In this document: positions 6,945 to 14,917 of the stretch, in pieces
Layout: each line of letters starts with the position of its first letter
How positions within the stretch are numbered: the stretch's first letter is position 1
Origin: an uncultured Brachyspira sp.
GTDB taxonomy: Bacteria; Spirochaetota; Brachyspiria; Brachyspirales; Brachyspiraceae
Length of the DNA: 22,142 bases
Reading direction: 5' to 3'
Assembly: GCA_934725655.1 (NCBI GenBank)
Contig: CAKVCJ010000004.1
Span: 1 to 22,142 of the forward strand
Made by a program: the position numbers and the translations under genes
Notes under the pieces: generated by a model
What the model was told of the DNA's origin: nothing
The model's database searches: none
The model's input: the letters and a program-made list of their open reading frames with translations, nothing else

Positions 6945-7838
6945 TTAAATTTTAAACTTATTTGCAAGCCTATCCAAAAATATTTTGGAAGCCCTTGAAA
7001 ACTCCTGATTCTTCTTCCATATAATGTTAATACCAGATTCTAATTTTGGCTTCAAAGGTATAAAGCAAATATTTTTATTATGCATATTGTCTATTAATTT
7101 ATCTAAACATAAAGCATACCCCATACCTTCACTAACCATAATCAAAGCATTATAAATTAGGTTATAAGTTGCTGTTATATTAAGCTTATCAAAAGTGTCA
7201 GAAAACCATCTCAAAAAATCATTATCCTGCATTTCTGTTTCTATCACCTGCCTTGAAATTATTAAAGGAATATTTAATAAATCTTTTTTTGTTATATTCT
7301 TGTTTTTTGAAAGAGGCGAATCTTTTCTCATGATTAATCCCCAAGTATCTTTTGCGGGTATTTTTAAATAATCATACTTAGATAAATCAGCAGGGTCGAT
7401 TAATAAACCAAAATCGAGTAATCCCTTATCAAGCTTTTCTGTAATGTCTTGAAAATTTCCGCTGTAAATATTGTACTTTATATGAGGATAATCCTTCTGC
7501 ATATTCTTCATAACCGAAGCAACTAAACTCATAGCCCAAGTTTCACCCGCACCAATAAATATATCTCCCGCTATAACTTTATCAGTAAAATTGAATTCCG
7601 CTCTGGTTTTTTCTATCATATCTATTATTTCTTCGGCTCTTTTTTTTAATAGAATGCCTTCAGGTGTAAGAATTATATTATTATGCTTCCTTTCAAATAG
7701 TTTATGCCCTATATCTCTTTCAAGCATATTTATTTGTCTGGATAAATTAGGCTGAGTGAGATTAAGATACTTTGCCGCTTTAGTGATGTTGCCTTCTCTT
7801 ACAGTTGTTAAAAAATATTTTAATATCCTAATTTCCAT
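6945..7838 (-). CDS. LysR-family transcriptional regulator
   Basis: 297 residues, standard for the family. Residues 1-60 are the winged HTH (LKYFLTTVREGNITKAAKYL, then LTQPNLSRQINMLERDIG and LFER), followed by a linker helix. Residues 90-295 form the periplasmic-binding-protein-like effector domain. It probably binds DNA as a tetramer and responds to a small molecule, but the ligand cannot be inferred. The start has AAGG eight to nine bases upstream. LysR regulators are often divergent from their target; here the upstream neighbour is co-directional (RsbW-like ATPase), so the target is not obvious. A perfect inverted repeat at 7921-7950 lies 83 bases upstream and could be its operator. Its 3' end abuts copy A of the spaced-box element. 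Confidence 0.92.
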   Translation of the reverse strand: MEIRILKYFLTTVREGNITKAAKYLNLTQPNLSRQINMLERDIGHKLFERKHNNIILTPEGILLKKRAEEIIDMIEKTRAEFNFTDKVIAGDIFIGAGETWAMSLVASVMKNMQKDYPHIKYNIYSGNFQDITEKLDKGLLDFGLLIDPADLSKYDYLKIPAKDTWGLIMRKDSPLSKNKNITKKDLLNIPLIISRQVIETEMQDNDFLRWFSDTFDKLNITATYNLIYNALIMVSEGMGYALCLDKLIDNMHNKNICFIPLKPKLESGINIIWKKNQEFSRASKIFLDRLANKFKI

Positions 7839-7920
7839 AACTTAAACCTTGAAAATAATTTATTTTATTATTGAAGAGTTTTTAATCATAAAATATAAAT
7901 ACTAAATAATACATCTATCA

Positions 7921-7950
7921 AAATTATTACGCATTCTATTGTAATAATTT
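7921..7950. promoter_or_regulatory. perfect 10-bp inverted repeat upstream of lysR
   Basis: AAATTATTAC (7921-7930) and GTAATAATTT (7941-7950) are exact inverted complements separated by 10 bases. It may be an operator for the LysR protein or a weak terminator for the RsbW-like gene ending at 7980. The T-run after the stem on the minus strand is only four bases, so the operator reading is slightly preferred. Confidence 0.45.
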
Positions 7951-7979
7951 GAGGGGCATATATTAAGATTATAATATTT

Positions 7980-8363
7980 TTAATTTAAATATTTATTCAT
8001 CACTATTTTTCTGCCGTACTCTTCAAAATGAAAGCTGTCTGTATAGAGTGATATTAATAGCATGCCTCTGCCATTTTTTTTATATATGTCATCATCATTA
8101 ATTTTTACAGATTTGTAATTAAATCCGCTGCCTTGATCTTCTATACTTATTTCAAGCATATTTTGTTTTATATTAAATGATATATTCACATTTTTACTGT
8201 AATCGTTATTGTTGCCATGAACTATTGCATTTGTTAGAGCTTCTTCAAAGGCTATTTGCATAGCGTCGGCATCTTTTATATTATGTGAATGCAAATACTG
8301 AATAAAGATTTCAGAGATATATGGTATTAACATTTTACTGCTTGGTATTTCCATTTTCAGCAT
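7980..8363 (-). CDS. RsbW-like anti-sigma/HATPase_c-domain protein
   Basis: A 127-residue stand-alone GHKL ATPase domain, the size of RsbW/SpoIIAB-type serine kinases that bind sigma factors or anti-sigma-factor antagonists. Visible motifs are the N box FEEALTNAIVHGN (39-51, with N45), the G1 box EDQGSGF (75-81) and the G2 box GRGMLLISL (98-106). The 84-base gap to the upstream PP2C gene on the same strand points to a partner-switching module in which kinase and phosphatase act on a shared antagonist. No STAS-domain antagonist or sigma factor is in the window. Neither the ATG at 8363 nor the one three codons in has a clear ribosome site; the first may be leaderless. Confidence 0.85.
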   Translation of the reverse strand: MLKMEIPSSKMLIPYISEIFIQYLHSHNIKDADAMQIAFEEALTNAIVHGNNNDYSKNVNISFNIKQNMLEISIEDQGSGFNYKSVKINDDDIYKKNGRGMLLISLYTDSFHFEEYGRKIVMNKYLN

Positions 8364-8447
8364 ATTATTGTATATAGTATTTTTACATGTTATAAATAAA
8401 GTATAGTTAAATAATATGCATTGTCAAGGTTTTTTATATATAAATTG

Positions 8448-9182
8448 TTAAATAGTAAAAAGATTTTTTAATCCTAAGGCTATGATATTATCATTAGTAT
8501 TAATAGTTTTTAATTTGTTTATAGCCTCTTCTGCGTTTAAGTTCATTAAATTGTAAACGCCATCTTCTAAAGAACTATAATTGGATGCTATAGCCTCGCA
8601 CATAGAATTAGTAGCAATAAAATAGTTATGATTTTTGTTTCTTCTTGAGCCTTCTATTGTAATGTAGTGTCCGCCTCCAGCACAAGCACAATTTTCAAGA
8701 GCATATCCATTAACATGATCTCTTGTTATTTGAGAAGCTTTGTTTTTATCTATGCAAAACACTTTAGCGTCCCCAGCATGAAACACAAACACCCCCGCAA
8801 ACTTATGATATAATACCCCCGCAATAGAAGCACCCGCCATAGATTTTTGAGCATCATCAGCAGATTCTCTTGCAGCATTCACTTCTAATTTGATGAAGTT
8901 ATGCATTATCCAGTTTATTACTTCTTGCTCGCCCACAAGTTCCACTAAGTCTAAAAAGTTTTCGTTGTAAACATCAGCAGCAAGTTTTGAAGCAAAAGTA
9001 TCCCCCAAACCATCAGCAATTAATGCTATACAAGTTCCTTCTATAGAGTTTATAAAATGGCTGTAATTGTTTTGTTCGTTTATTATTAATGGTTTTCCAA
9101 GTATTGCTTCGCTGTTAAAGAGTATAGTGTCAGTATTTGTTTTATTGTTGTTAGATTTATTAGTAAAAGAGAAAATGTCCAT
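8448..9182 (-). CDS. PP2C-family (PPM) phosphatase, partly degenerate
   Basis: 244 residues matching a PP2C fold. Visible motifs are ADGLGD (56-61, metal-site D57), the GASIAGVLY strand and HAGDAKVF (135-142, D138), TRDH (153-156) and the C-terminal TNDNIIAL (D231). The usual S-D-G metal motif is T191-N192-S193, so one metal-coordinating Asp appears replaced by Asn. The enzyme may be weak, altered or regulatory only. In partner-switching systems such phosphatases (RsbU, SpoIIE types) dephosphorylate the antagonist of an RsbW-like kinase, and an RsbW-like gene follows directly. No sensor or membrane region is present. The ribosome site AAGGA is about 12 bases from the ATG, rather far. The spacer upstream is divergent with the branching-enzyme gene. 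Confidence 0.8.
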   Translation of the reverse strand: MDIFSFTNKSNNNKTNTDTILFNSEAILGKPLIINEQNNYSHFINSIEGTCIALIADGLGDTFASKLAADVYNENFLDLVELVGEQEVINWIMHNFIKLEVNAARESADDAQKSMAGASIAGVLYHKFAGVFVFHAGDAKVFCIDKNKASQITRDHVNGYALENCACAGGGHYITIEGSRRNKNHNYFIATNSMCEAIASNYSSLEDGVYNLMNLNAEEAINKLKTINTNDNIIALGLKNLFTI

Positions 9183-9292
9183 ATTATTTCATATTCCTTA
9201 ATTTTTATATTTTTTATATTTTACAGACAAAAATATTTTTTTCAAGTTTATTAATATAATAGATTTGTATGAAAATTTGATGTTTTTAATAT

Positions 9293-9322
9293 AATTATAG
9301 TCTTGATTTTAAGATTATAATT
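9293..9322. promoter_or_regulatory. near-perfect inverted repeat over the branching-enzyme promoter
   Basis: Arms AATTATAGTCTT (9293-9304) and AAGATTATAATT (9311-9322) are inverted complements apart from one mismatch, with a six-base centre. The repeat overlaps the -35 and spacer of the promoter at 9303-9331, a typical operator position for a repressor. At this base composition some such repeats arise by chance. Confidence 0.4.
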
Positions 9323-9331
9323 TTATATAAT
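9303..9331 (+). promoter_or_regulatory. sigma-70-type promoter of the branching enzyme
   Basis: TTGATT (9303-9308) and perfect TATAAT (9326-9331) with an ideal 17-base spacer. Transcription would start near 9338, giving a leader of about 33 bases with AAGGA before the ATG. Confidence 0.65.
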
Positions 9332-9370
9332 ATTATTATAGAAAAAATAAAAGAAATTAAGGAATGTTTT

Positions 9371-10960
9371 ATGTCAAAAGGCTATTTAGCTTTAGTGCTT
9401 CATGCTCATCTCCCTTATGTTAGACACCCAGAGCATGAAAACTTTTTAGAGGAAGAATGGTTATACGAAGCTATTACTGAAACATATATACCGCTTCTTG
9501 ATGCTTATGACAGAATGGTTAATGACGGAATAAATTTCAAAATCACTATGAGCGTAACACCTCCTCTTATGAATATGCTTGCAAATGAGCTTCTTCAAAA
9601 TAGATACGTTAACTATATAGAAAAATTAATAAAACTTGCAGAAATGGAAGTTGAAAGAACTTCATTAGACCCTAATTTTCATCATACTGCTGAGTTTTAT
9701 AGAGATAAGTTTAGAAAGATAAGAGATATATTTGTCTATAAATATAATAAAAACTTGCTTAATGGTTTTAGATATTTTTTAGAGAAAGGAAATTTAGAGA
9801 TAATCACTTGCGGCGCCACTCATGGCTTTTTTCCATTTATGCAGGAATATCCTAAGGCAATAGAAGCACAGTTAAAAATGGCCATAAAAACACATGAGAA
9901 GCATTTAGGAAGAAAACCTACAGGAATATGGCTTGGAGAATGCGGATTTTTCCCGGGACTTGAAAAACATCTGGCAAACAATGGTATTAAATATTTCTTT
10001 GTTGATACGCATGGTATAATGTATGCTGATAGGGTTCCAAAATATGGAGTTTATGCACCTCTATATTGTTCCAGAGAGAGCAGGGTTGCTGCTTTCGGAC
10101 GAGACATTGAAAGTTCAAGAAGTGTTTGGAGTGCTGAGGTAGGCTATCCTGGAGACCCAAGATATAGAGAGTTTTACAGAGACATTGGATATGATTTGCC
10201 TTTTGAATATATAAAAGAGTTTATACAGAGCAATGGTCTTAGAAAAAACACAGGCATAAAATATTATAGAATTACTGGCAAAGATTGTGCTAAAGAGCCT
10301 TATAATCCAGAGTGGGCTATGGAGGCTGCAGGCGAGCATTCTGGTAATTTTATGTTTAACAGAGAAAAGCAGATAGAGTATTTAGCTTCAGTGATGGACG
10401 ACAGACCTCCTATAGTAGTATCACCTTATGATGCTGAATTATTCGGACACTGGTGGTATGAAGGCCCTATGTTTATAGAGTTCTTAATGAGAAAGATTCA
10501 TTATGACCAAAACACTATAGAAACAATTACACCAAAAGAATATTTAGAAAGACATCCTATCAATCAAATATCTATGCCTTCAATGTCAAGCTGGGGAGCT
10601 AATGGTTATGGTGAAGTTTGGCTTAACGGTACTAACGGTTGGATTTACAGACATTTACACAAAGCGGCAGAACGTATGATAGAGCTTGCTCATGATTATT
10701 ATAATGAAACAGGGCTTTATGAGAGAGCATTGAATCAGGCGGCACGCGAATTGTTATTAGCACAAAGCAGCGATTGGGCTTTCATCATGCATACAGGAAC
10801 TATGGTTGATTATGCTGTTAATACTACTAAATTATATATAAAGAGATTTACTGACCTTTATTACGCTATAAAAAACAGAGATTTAAACGAAGAGTGGCTT
10901 AGTAAATTAGAATGGCGTGATGATATATTTCCAGAGATGGACTTTAGAATATATAGTTAA
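9371..10960 (+). CDS. GH57-family 1,4-alpha-glucan branching enzyme
   Basis: 529 residues, the usual size of GH57 branching enzymes, which cut alpha-1,4-glucan and re-attach the piece as an alpha-1,6 branch in glycogen synthesis. Family motifs are HAHLPYVRHPE (11-21), CGATHGFF (147-154), GIWLGECGF (185-193, nucleophile E190), VDTHG (211-215) and SPYDAELFGHWWYEGP (351-366, general acid D354). The C-terminal helical region includes SSDWAFIMHTGTMVDYA, also typical. A GH57 alpha-amylase or 4-alpha-glucanotransferase is the alternative, but the E/D motif context favours the branching type. It stands alone, with a good promoter at 9303-9331, a possible operator over it, and a strong terminator, so it is probably monocistronic. 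No other glycogen genes are visible. Confidence 0.9.
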   Translation: MSKGYLALVLHAHLPYVRHPEHENFLEEEWLYEAITETYIPLLDAYDRMVNDGINFKITMSVTPPLMNMLANELLQNRYVNYIEKLIKLAEMEVERTSLDPNFHHTAEFYRDKFRKIRDIFVYKYNKNLLNGFRYFLEKGNLEIITCGATHGFFPFMQEYPKAIEAQLKMAIKTHEKHLGRKPTGIWLGECGFFPGLEKHLANNGIKYFFVDTHGIMYADRVPKYGVYAPLYCSRESRVAAFGRDIESSRSVWSAEVGYPGDPRYREFYRDIGYDLPFEYIKEFIQSNGLRKNTGIKYYRITGKDCAKEPYNPEWAMEAAGEHSGNFMFNREKQIEYLASVMDDRPPIVVSPYDAELFGHWWYEGPMFIEFLMRKIHYDQNTIETITPKEYLERHPINQISMPSMSSWGANGYGEVWLNGTNGWIYRHLHKAAERMIELAHDYYNETGLYERALNQAARELLLAQSSDWAFIMHTGTMVDYAVNTTKLYIKRFTDLYYAIKNRDLNEEWLSKLEWRDDIFPEMDFRIYS

Positions 10961-10980
10961 TAAAAAAAGAAATAATGAAT

Positions 10981-11008
10981 GGGAATGTTAATAAACATTC
11001 CCTTTTTT
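10981..11008 (+). terminator. intrinsic terminator of the branching-enzyme gene
   Basis: A perfect 9-bp stem GGGAATGTT (10981-10989) and AACATTCCC (10994-11002) with loop AATA is followed by six T's. It lies 20 bases past the stop codon. Confidence 0.92.
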
Positions 11009-11128
11009 AATTATGTAGTATAGAAAAATTGATAAATCATCATATTTATAAATACGTAAAGAATAAAACGAAAATTTTTTTAATGATTTAAATGATATAT
11101 ATACTGTTGGTATAAATAAGCAAAAATA

Positions 11129-11276
11129 CTGTTCTTTTGACATGTGCGTTTTCGTGAAGCGTGCCCGAAGGGTAAAAACTTTTTGAAGAAGTCCGCAGAG
11201 CGACTAAAAGGAGTGCCTGTGGTGCGACCGTAGGAAGTACCTTTAGGTATGGGTGCGAATGCGTAAAAAAGAACAG
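11129..11276. repeat. hairpin repeat copy with 128-base GC-rich payload
   Basis: Arms CTGTTCTTTT (11129-11138) and AAAAGAACAG (11267-11276) are perfect 10-bp inverted repeats enclosing a GC-rich payload. The payload includes GAAGCGTGCCCGAAGGGTA, AAGTCCGCAGAGCGAC, and a block at 11223-11259 identical to 21326-21362. The rest of the gene-free stretch 11009-11503 is AT-rich with nothing else seen before the aspS promoter. Short minus-strand open frames here are products of the repeat. Confidence 0.75.
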
Positions 11277-11401
11277 CAAAAAAGTTGATAATATCCAATA
11301 ATATACTATGTATGACAAACTATATTTATTATAAGTTTATATACAAAATATATATTTAAAATAATTTTACTTTAAACAAAAAATATTTTATATTGAAATT
11401 A

Positions 11402-11429
11402 TTGATTTTTTTGGCATCTATAATATAAT
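11402..11429 (+). promoter_or_regulatory. sigma-70-type promoter of aspS
   Basis: TTGATT (11402-11407) and TATAAT (11424-11429) are spaced by 16 bases. An overlapping second TATAAT lies at 11419-11424. The leader to the ATG would be about 68 bases and has no evident T-box or other riboswitch structure. Confidence 0.6.
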
Positions 11430-11503
11430 GACTATGTTTATCCAAAAAAGAGAATATATCTTATTTTTTATTATAAAAATAATCAATTAAAAGAGGAATT
11501 AAT

Positions 11504-13264
11504 ATGCGTTTTAAAAGTGCCTATAATGGAATATTAACAAAAAATGATATTGGTAAAGAAGTAAAGCTTGCAGGATGGGTTTTAAGAAGAAGAGACCATG
11601 GCGGTGTAATATTTGTAGATTTAAGAGACAGAACAGGATTTGTGCAAATAGTTTTCAATCCTGAAATAAGCAAAGAAGCACATAATGACGCTCAAGATTT
11701 AAGAAGCGAATATGTTATCAGCGTTGAAGGTAAAGTAAGAGCAAGAAGTGCGGAAATGATTAACCCTAAAATTCCTACTGGTGAAATTGAAGTGATGGTT
11801 GAAAAAATGGAGCTTCTTAATACTTCTGAAACTCCTCCTTTCCTTCTTGAAGATGATATAGATACTGGAGAAGATATAAGATTAAAATATAGATATTTAG
11901 ATTTAAGAAGACCAAAAGTATTCAACAATTTATATAAAAGATTTGAAATTACTAATGCTTTTAGAAAACATTTATCTGACAATGGTTTTATAGATGTAGA
12001 AACTCCTATATTAAATAAAAGTACTCCTGAGGGTGCGAGAGATTTTCTTGTTCCTTCAAGATTGAATGCGGGAGATTTCTATGCATTGCCTCAATCTCCT
12101 CAAATATTCAAACAAATACTTATGATTGGCGGTTTTGATAGATACTATCAAATAGCTAAATGTTTCCGTGATGAAGATTTGAGAGCTGACAGACAGCCTG
12201 AATTTACTCAAGTTGATATTGAGACTTCTTTCCTTAATACTGATGAGTTTTTATCTATAATGGAAAAAGTAGTTTCTAATATAGTTAAAGATGTTTACAA
12301 TATAGATTTAAAAACTCCATTCCCTAGATTAAATTATTATGATGCTATGGAGATGTATGGAAGCGATAAGCCTGACACGAGATTTGAATTAAAACTTATT
12401 AATGTTGAAGAGGCTGTTAGAGGATGCGATTTTGCAGTATTTAAAAATGCTTTAGAAAACAAATTTATAATAAGATGTTTGAATGTTAAAGGCGGAGAGA
12501 AATTAAGCAGAAAAGATATTGATGACTTTACTAAATATGTTGGAATATTTGGAGCTAAAGGACTTGCTTGGATGAGAGTTACTGAAAACGGACTTGAATC
12601 TAACATTGTGAAATTCTTCTCTGAAGAAAATCAAAAGAAAATATTAGAAGTTACAAAAGCAGAAAAAGGCGATTTACTCTTCTTTGTTGCTGACACTCCA
12701 AAAGTTACATTTGATGCTTTAGGTAATTTAAGATTAAGAGTTGCTGAGAAATTAAACTTAATAGACAAAGACAAATTAAACTTCTTATGGGTAGTAGAGT
12801 TTCCATTATTTGAATATGACCACAAAGAAAAGAGAATATCCGCTACTCACCACCCATTTACTGCGCCTGTACCTGAAGATGTTGCTATACTTGAAAGCGA
12901 ACCTTTAAAAGTGAGAAGCGATACTTATGACTTGGTATTAAACGGAAATGAAATAGGCGGCGGCGGTCAACGTATATATGACAGCAAAGTACAAGCTGCT
13001 ATATTCAAACTTTTAGGCATAGATGATGAGAAAGCTAAAATAAGATTTGGTTTCTTACTTGATGCTTTAAAATATGGTGCTCCTCCTATGTGCGGTATGG
13101 CTTTTGGTATAGACAGAGTTATTATGCTACTTCAAAAACAAGATAGCATAAGAGAGGTTATAGCATTCCCTAAAACTCAGAAGGGACAATGTTTGATGAG
13201 CAGCTGTCCTTCTACTGTTGATGATGAACAATTGGAAGAGCTTCATTTGAAAGTTGAAGAATAA
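11504..13264 (+). CDS. aspS: aspartate-tRNA ligase
   Basis: 586 residues, normal for bacterial AspRS, a class II aminoacyl-tRNA synthetase that charges tRNA-Asp in the cytoplasm. Residues 1-105 are the OB-fold anticodon-binding domain (GWVLRRRDHGGVIFVDLRDR). Motif 2 is at about 215-240 (YYQIAKCFRDEDLRADRQPEFTQ by position, with R222 and E224), and motif 3 is GMAFGIDRVIMLL (531-543, with R538). Between them is the bacterial-type GAD insertion, and ISATHHPFTAP marks the bacterial active-site loop. AGAGGA precedes the ATG. It is monocistronic, with its own promoter and terminator. Whether it also charges tRNA-Asn (non-discriminating type) cannot be decided here. Confidence 0.97.
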   Translation: MRFKSAYNGILTKNDIGKEVKLAGWVLRRRDHGGVIFVDLRDRTGFVQIVFNPEISKEAHNDAQDLRSEYVISVEGKVRARSAEMINPKIPTGEIEVMVEKMELLNTSETPPFLLEDDIDTGEDIRLKYRYLDLRRPKVFNNLYKRFEITNAFRKHLSDNGFIDVETPILNKSTPEGARDFLVPSRLNAGDFYALPQSPQIFKQILMIGGFDRYYQIAKCFRDEDLRADRQPEFTQVDIETSFLNTDEFLSIMEKVVSNIVKDVYNIDLKTPFPRLNYYDAMEMYGSDKPDTRFELKLINVEEAVRGCDFAVFKNALENKFIIRCLNVKGGEKLSRKDIDDFTKYVGIFGAKGLAWMRVTENGLESNIVKFFSEENQKKILEVTKAEKGDLLFFVADTPKVTFDALGNLRLRVAEKLNLIDKDKLNFLWVVEFPLFEYDHKEKRISATHHPFTAPVPEDVAILESEPLKVRSDTYDLVLNGNEIGGGGQRIYDSKVQAAIFKLLGIDDEKAKIRFGFLLDALKYGAPPMCGMAFGIDRVIMLLQKQDSIREVIAFPKTQKGQCLMSSCPSTVDDEQLEELHLKVEE

Positions 13265-13294
13265 AAATAATAATTTATAAATAGAATTATAAAT

Positions 13295-13338
13295 AAAAGC
13301 CTCTTAATAAACTCTTATAAAGAGGCTTTTATTTTTTT
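13295..13338 (+). terminator. intrinsic terminator of aspS
   Basis: Arms AAAAGCCTCTT (13295-13305) and AAGAGGCTTTT (13320-13330) form a perfect 11-bp stem followed by ATTTTTTT, 30 bases beyond the aspS stop. Confidence 0.92.
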
Positions 13339-13352
13339 AATTTATTATCATT

Positions 13353-13661
13353 CCCCACCCTTTATACTTTTTAATTTTATCTGTCATTTCTGTTTTTTAC
13401 TTCTTTATTGCTTCATAAGAATTTGTAGTGCCCGCCCAAGCGGTTTTTAATTTTTAAATTTTTACAACGCACGGTTTGCTAAATAAAAAACTATAAATAA
13501 CTTAATAATACAACTTTTATTATATTTAAAAATATGTTCACCGTGCGGCAAATTGATTTTAAATCTAATAAAAATTTGGGCGGGCGTGCTTTTAGAATAT
13601 AAGTTTTAAATATAAATGAAGTTATAATTTAAAATATACCAATAAAGAATAAGGCGCGGGG
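13353..13661. repeat. spaced GC-box element, inverted pair sharing a central box (copy B)
   Basis: The minus-oriented left unit has box 4 CCCACCC (13354-13360), box 3 CCCGCCC (13431-13437) and box 2 AACGCACGGT (13466-13475) as read on plus. That last box also serves as box 1 of the plus-oriented right unit. The right unit continues with box 2 ACCGTGCGG (13540), box 3 GGGCGGG (13578) and box 4 GCGCGGG (13654). Spacings match copies A and C. The right half is similar to copy C throughout, including the A+T parts (for example GCTTTTAGAATATAAGTTTT in both). It fills the gap between convergent aspS and the GT61 gene. No gene is seen inside. Confidence 0.8.
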
Positions 13662-13690
13662 ATTCTAAATAACTTTTTATATATTATAAC

Positions 13691-14776
13691 TCAAATTCCA
13701 TTTTCAAAATCATTAAGAACTTTCTTAAATTTATCTAAGTCTATAGTAAAATTAAATTTGTTTCTGTTTTCAATATTATAAAAATAATGTATATTTTTAG
13801 GATTATTTTCTATATATTCATAATATTTCATACCTATTGTGCTGCATATATTTTTATGGCAATCTTCATAACAAATATATGCTACTATCCCAAGAATAGA
13901 AGTATCTGAACTGCAGCATACTATATTACTTAATCCGCTTCCTAAAATAGAGATTATTTTTTTAGCTTTATGAAACAAACAAAATTGATCAGCTACAGAA
14001 TAATCTTCAGGATAAACAACTTTATATCCTAAATTAATAAGTATATCAATTAATTCTTTTTCATTAAGTATGTTTCTTGTTTTCACTTTTCTGCGGCTTA
14101 TATATATTTTATCATAAAAATCAATAGTACATTTTTTTAACAAATTTTTAGTAAGTTCCAAAAATTTATCACATTGCCATTTAAAAGGGTTTGATGGGAG
14201 CATACTTGGAAATGAACTAAAAAATAAATTCTCACATTCTATCTTTTTTTCATCAGATACATTGATAACATTTTTTATTCCAAATATTTCAAGACTTTCT
14301 CTGTAAAATTTTGATTTACATCCTTGACTTATAATAAATGTATCTATGTTATTAAATAATCCTGAATCTTGTAATAGAAATAATCTTGATAATATATCAT
14401 GAACCCAATGTCCGTAGTAGTTCTGCCACTGTGATTTTAATACAAAAACATTTCCTTTAATTTTTGTTTTTATTCTCAATTTATAAAATAAAAATTTACC
14501 TGGAAAAAAACCAATATGATGAAAAATATGATCTGATAAATTGTCTTTTATAAATTTACCATTCTTTGTAAATATGAATCCCCAATCAGAATAAACGATT
14601 CCATCTTTTATAGAACATATATAATTTATTTTTTCTGATGAGTCATATTTTATAGGTATGTAATTTGTATATTCTGCCTCTTGAGCATTAATAGCTTTCT
14701 TTTGTAAGTCTTCATATATTTTTTTAGAAAGTTTATTTTTTATCTTAGAATGAAGCAATTTATCAAATATAGCCAT
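13691..14776 (-). CDS. glycosyltransferase family 61 protein
   Basis: 361 residues with the GT61 (DUF563) pattern: QNYYGHWVHDILSRLFLL (118-135, with H123, W124 and D127), ISRRK...RNILNEKEL (226-242), GYKVVYPEDYSVADQ (250-264) and ILGSGLSNIVCC (277-288). No signal peptide or membrane segment is visible, so it probably acts in the cytoplasm on a surface polysaccharide or lipid-linked sugar. Donor and acceptor are unknown. GAG eight bases before the ATG is a modest ribosome site. It stands alone rather than in a polysaccharide cluster; the nearest upstream gene is a divergent HAD phosphatase. Its composition is even more AT-rich than aspS. Its stop lies about 30 bases past the last box of copy B. 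Confidence 0.85.
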   Translation of the reverse strand: MAIFDKLLHSKIKNKLSKKIYEDLQKKAINAQEAEYTNYIPIKYDSSEKINYICSIKDGIVYSDWGFIFTKNGKFIKDNLSDHIFHHIGFFPGKFLFYKLRIKTKIKGNVFVLKSQWQNYYGHWVHDILSRLFLLQDSGLFNNIDTFIISQGCKSKFYRESLEIFGIKNVINVSDEKKIECENLFFSSFPSMLPSNPFKWQCDKFLELTKNLLKKCTIDFYDKIYISRRKVKTRNILNEKELIDILINLGYKVVYPEDYSVADQFCLFHKAKKIISILGSGLSNIVCCSSDTSILGIVAYICYEDCHKNICSTIGMKYYEYIENNPKNIHYFYNIENRNKFNFTIDLDKFKKVLNDFENGI

Positions 14777-14861
14777 ATAATAACTCTAATTAATATAATA
14801 AACATAATATACTAGATATTTAAAATTTTGTCAAAAATTATTTTTATTATTTTTTCTAACC

Positions 14862-14917
14862 ATTCTTAAAAAAGAATTATTCTTTTGTATTAGTTTATAA
14901 TTATAAATTAATACAAA
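14862..14917. promoter_or_regulatory. cluster of overlapping palindromes between divergent genes
   Basis: Three structures lie in the 288-base divergent spacer. ATTCTT (14862-14867) pairs with AAGAAT (14872-14877). AAAAGAAT (14870-14877) pairs with ATTCTTTT (14879-14886). TTTGTATTAGTTTATAA (14884-14900) pairs with 14901-14917 with one mismatch, a 34-bp palindrome. The first two share the AAGAAT arm, so they exclude each other. The cluster may be an operator for both genes or an RNA switch in the HAD leader. The rest of the spacer (14777-15064) is plain A+T. Confidence 0.5.

Noticed and set aside
11080..11318. Two overlapping minus-strand open frames of 72 and 76 residues
   Set aside because: Both run through the GC-rich hairpin repeat, overlap in different frames and lack ribosome sites. 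Their shared peptide with other repeat copies is reported as a finding instead.
11430..11503. T-box or other riboswitch leader of aspS
   Set aside because: The leader is about 68 bases of plain A+T with no specifier-loop, T-box or terminator structure.
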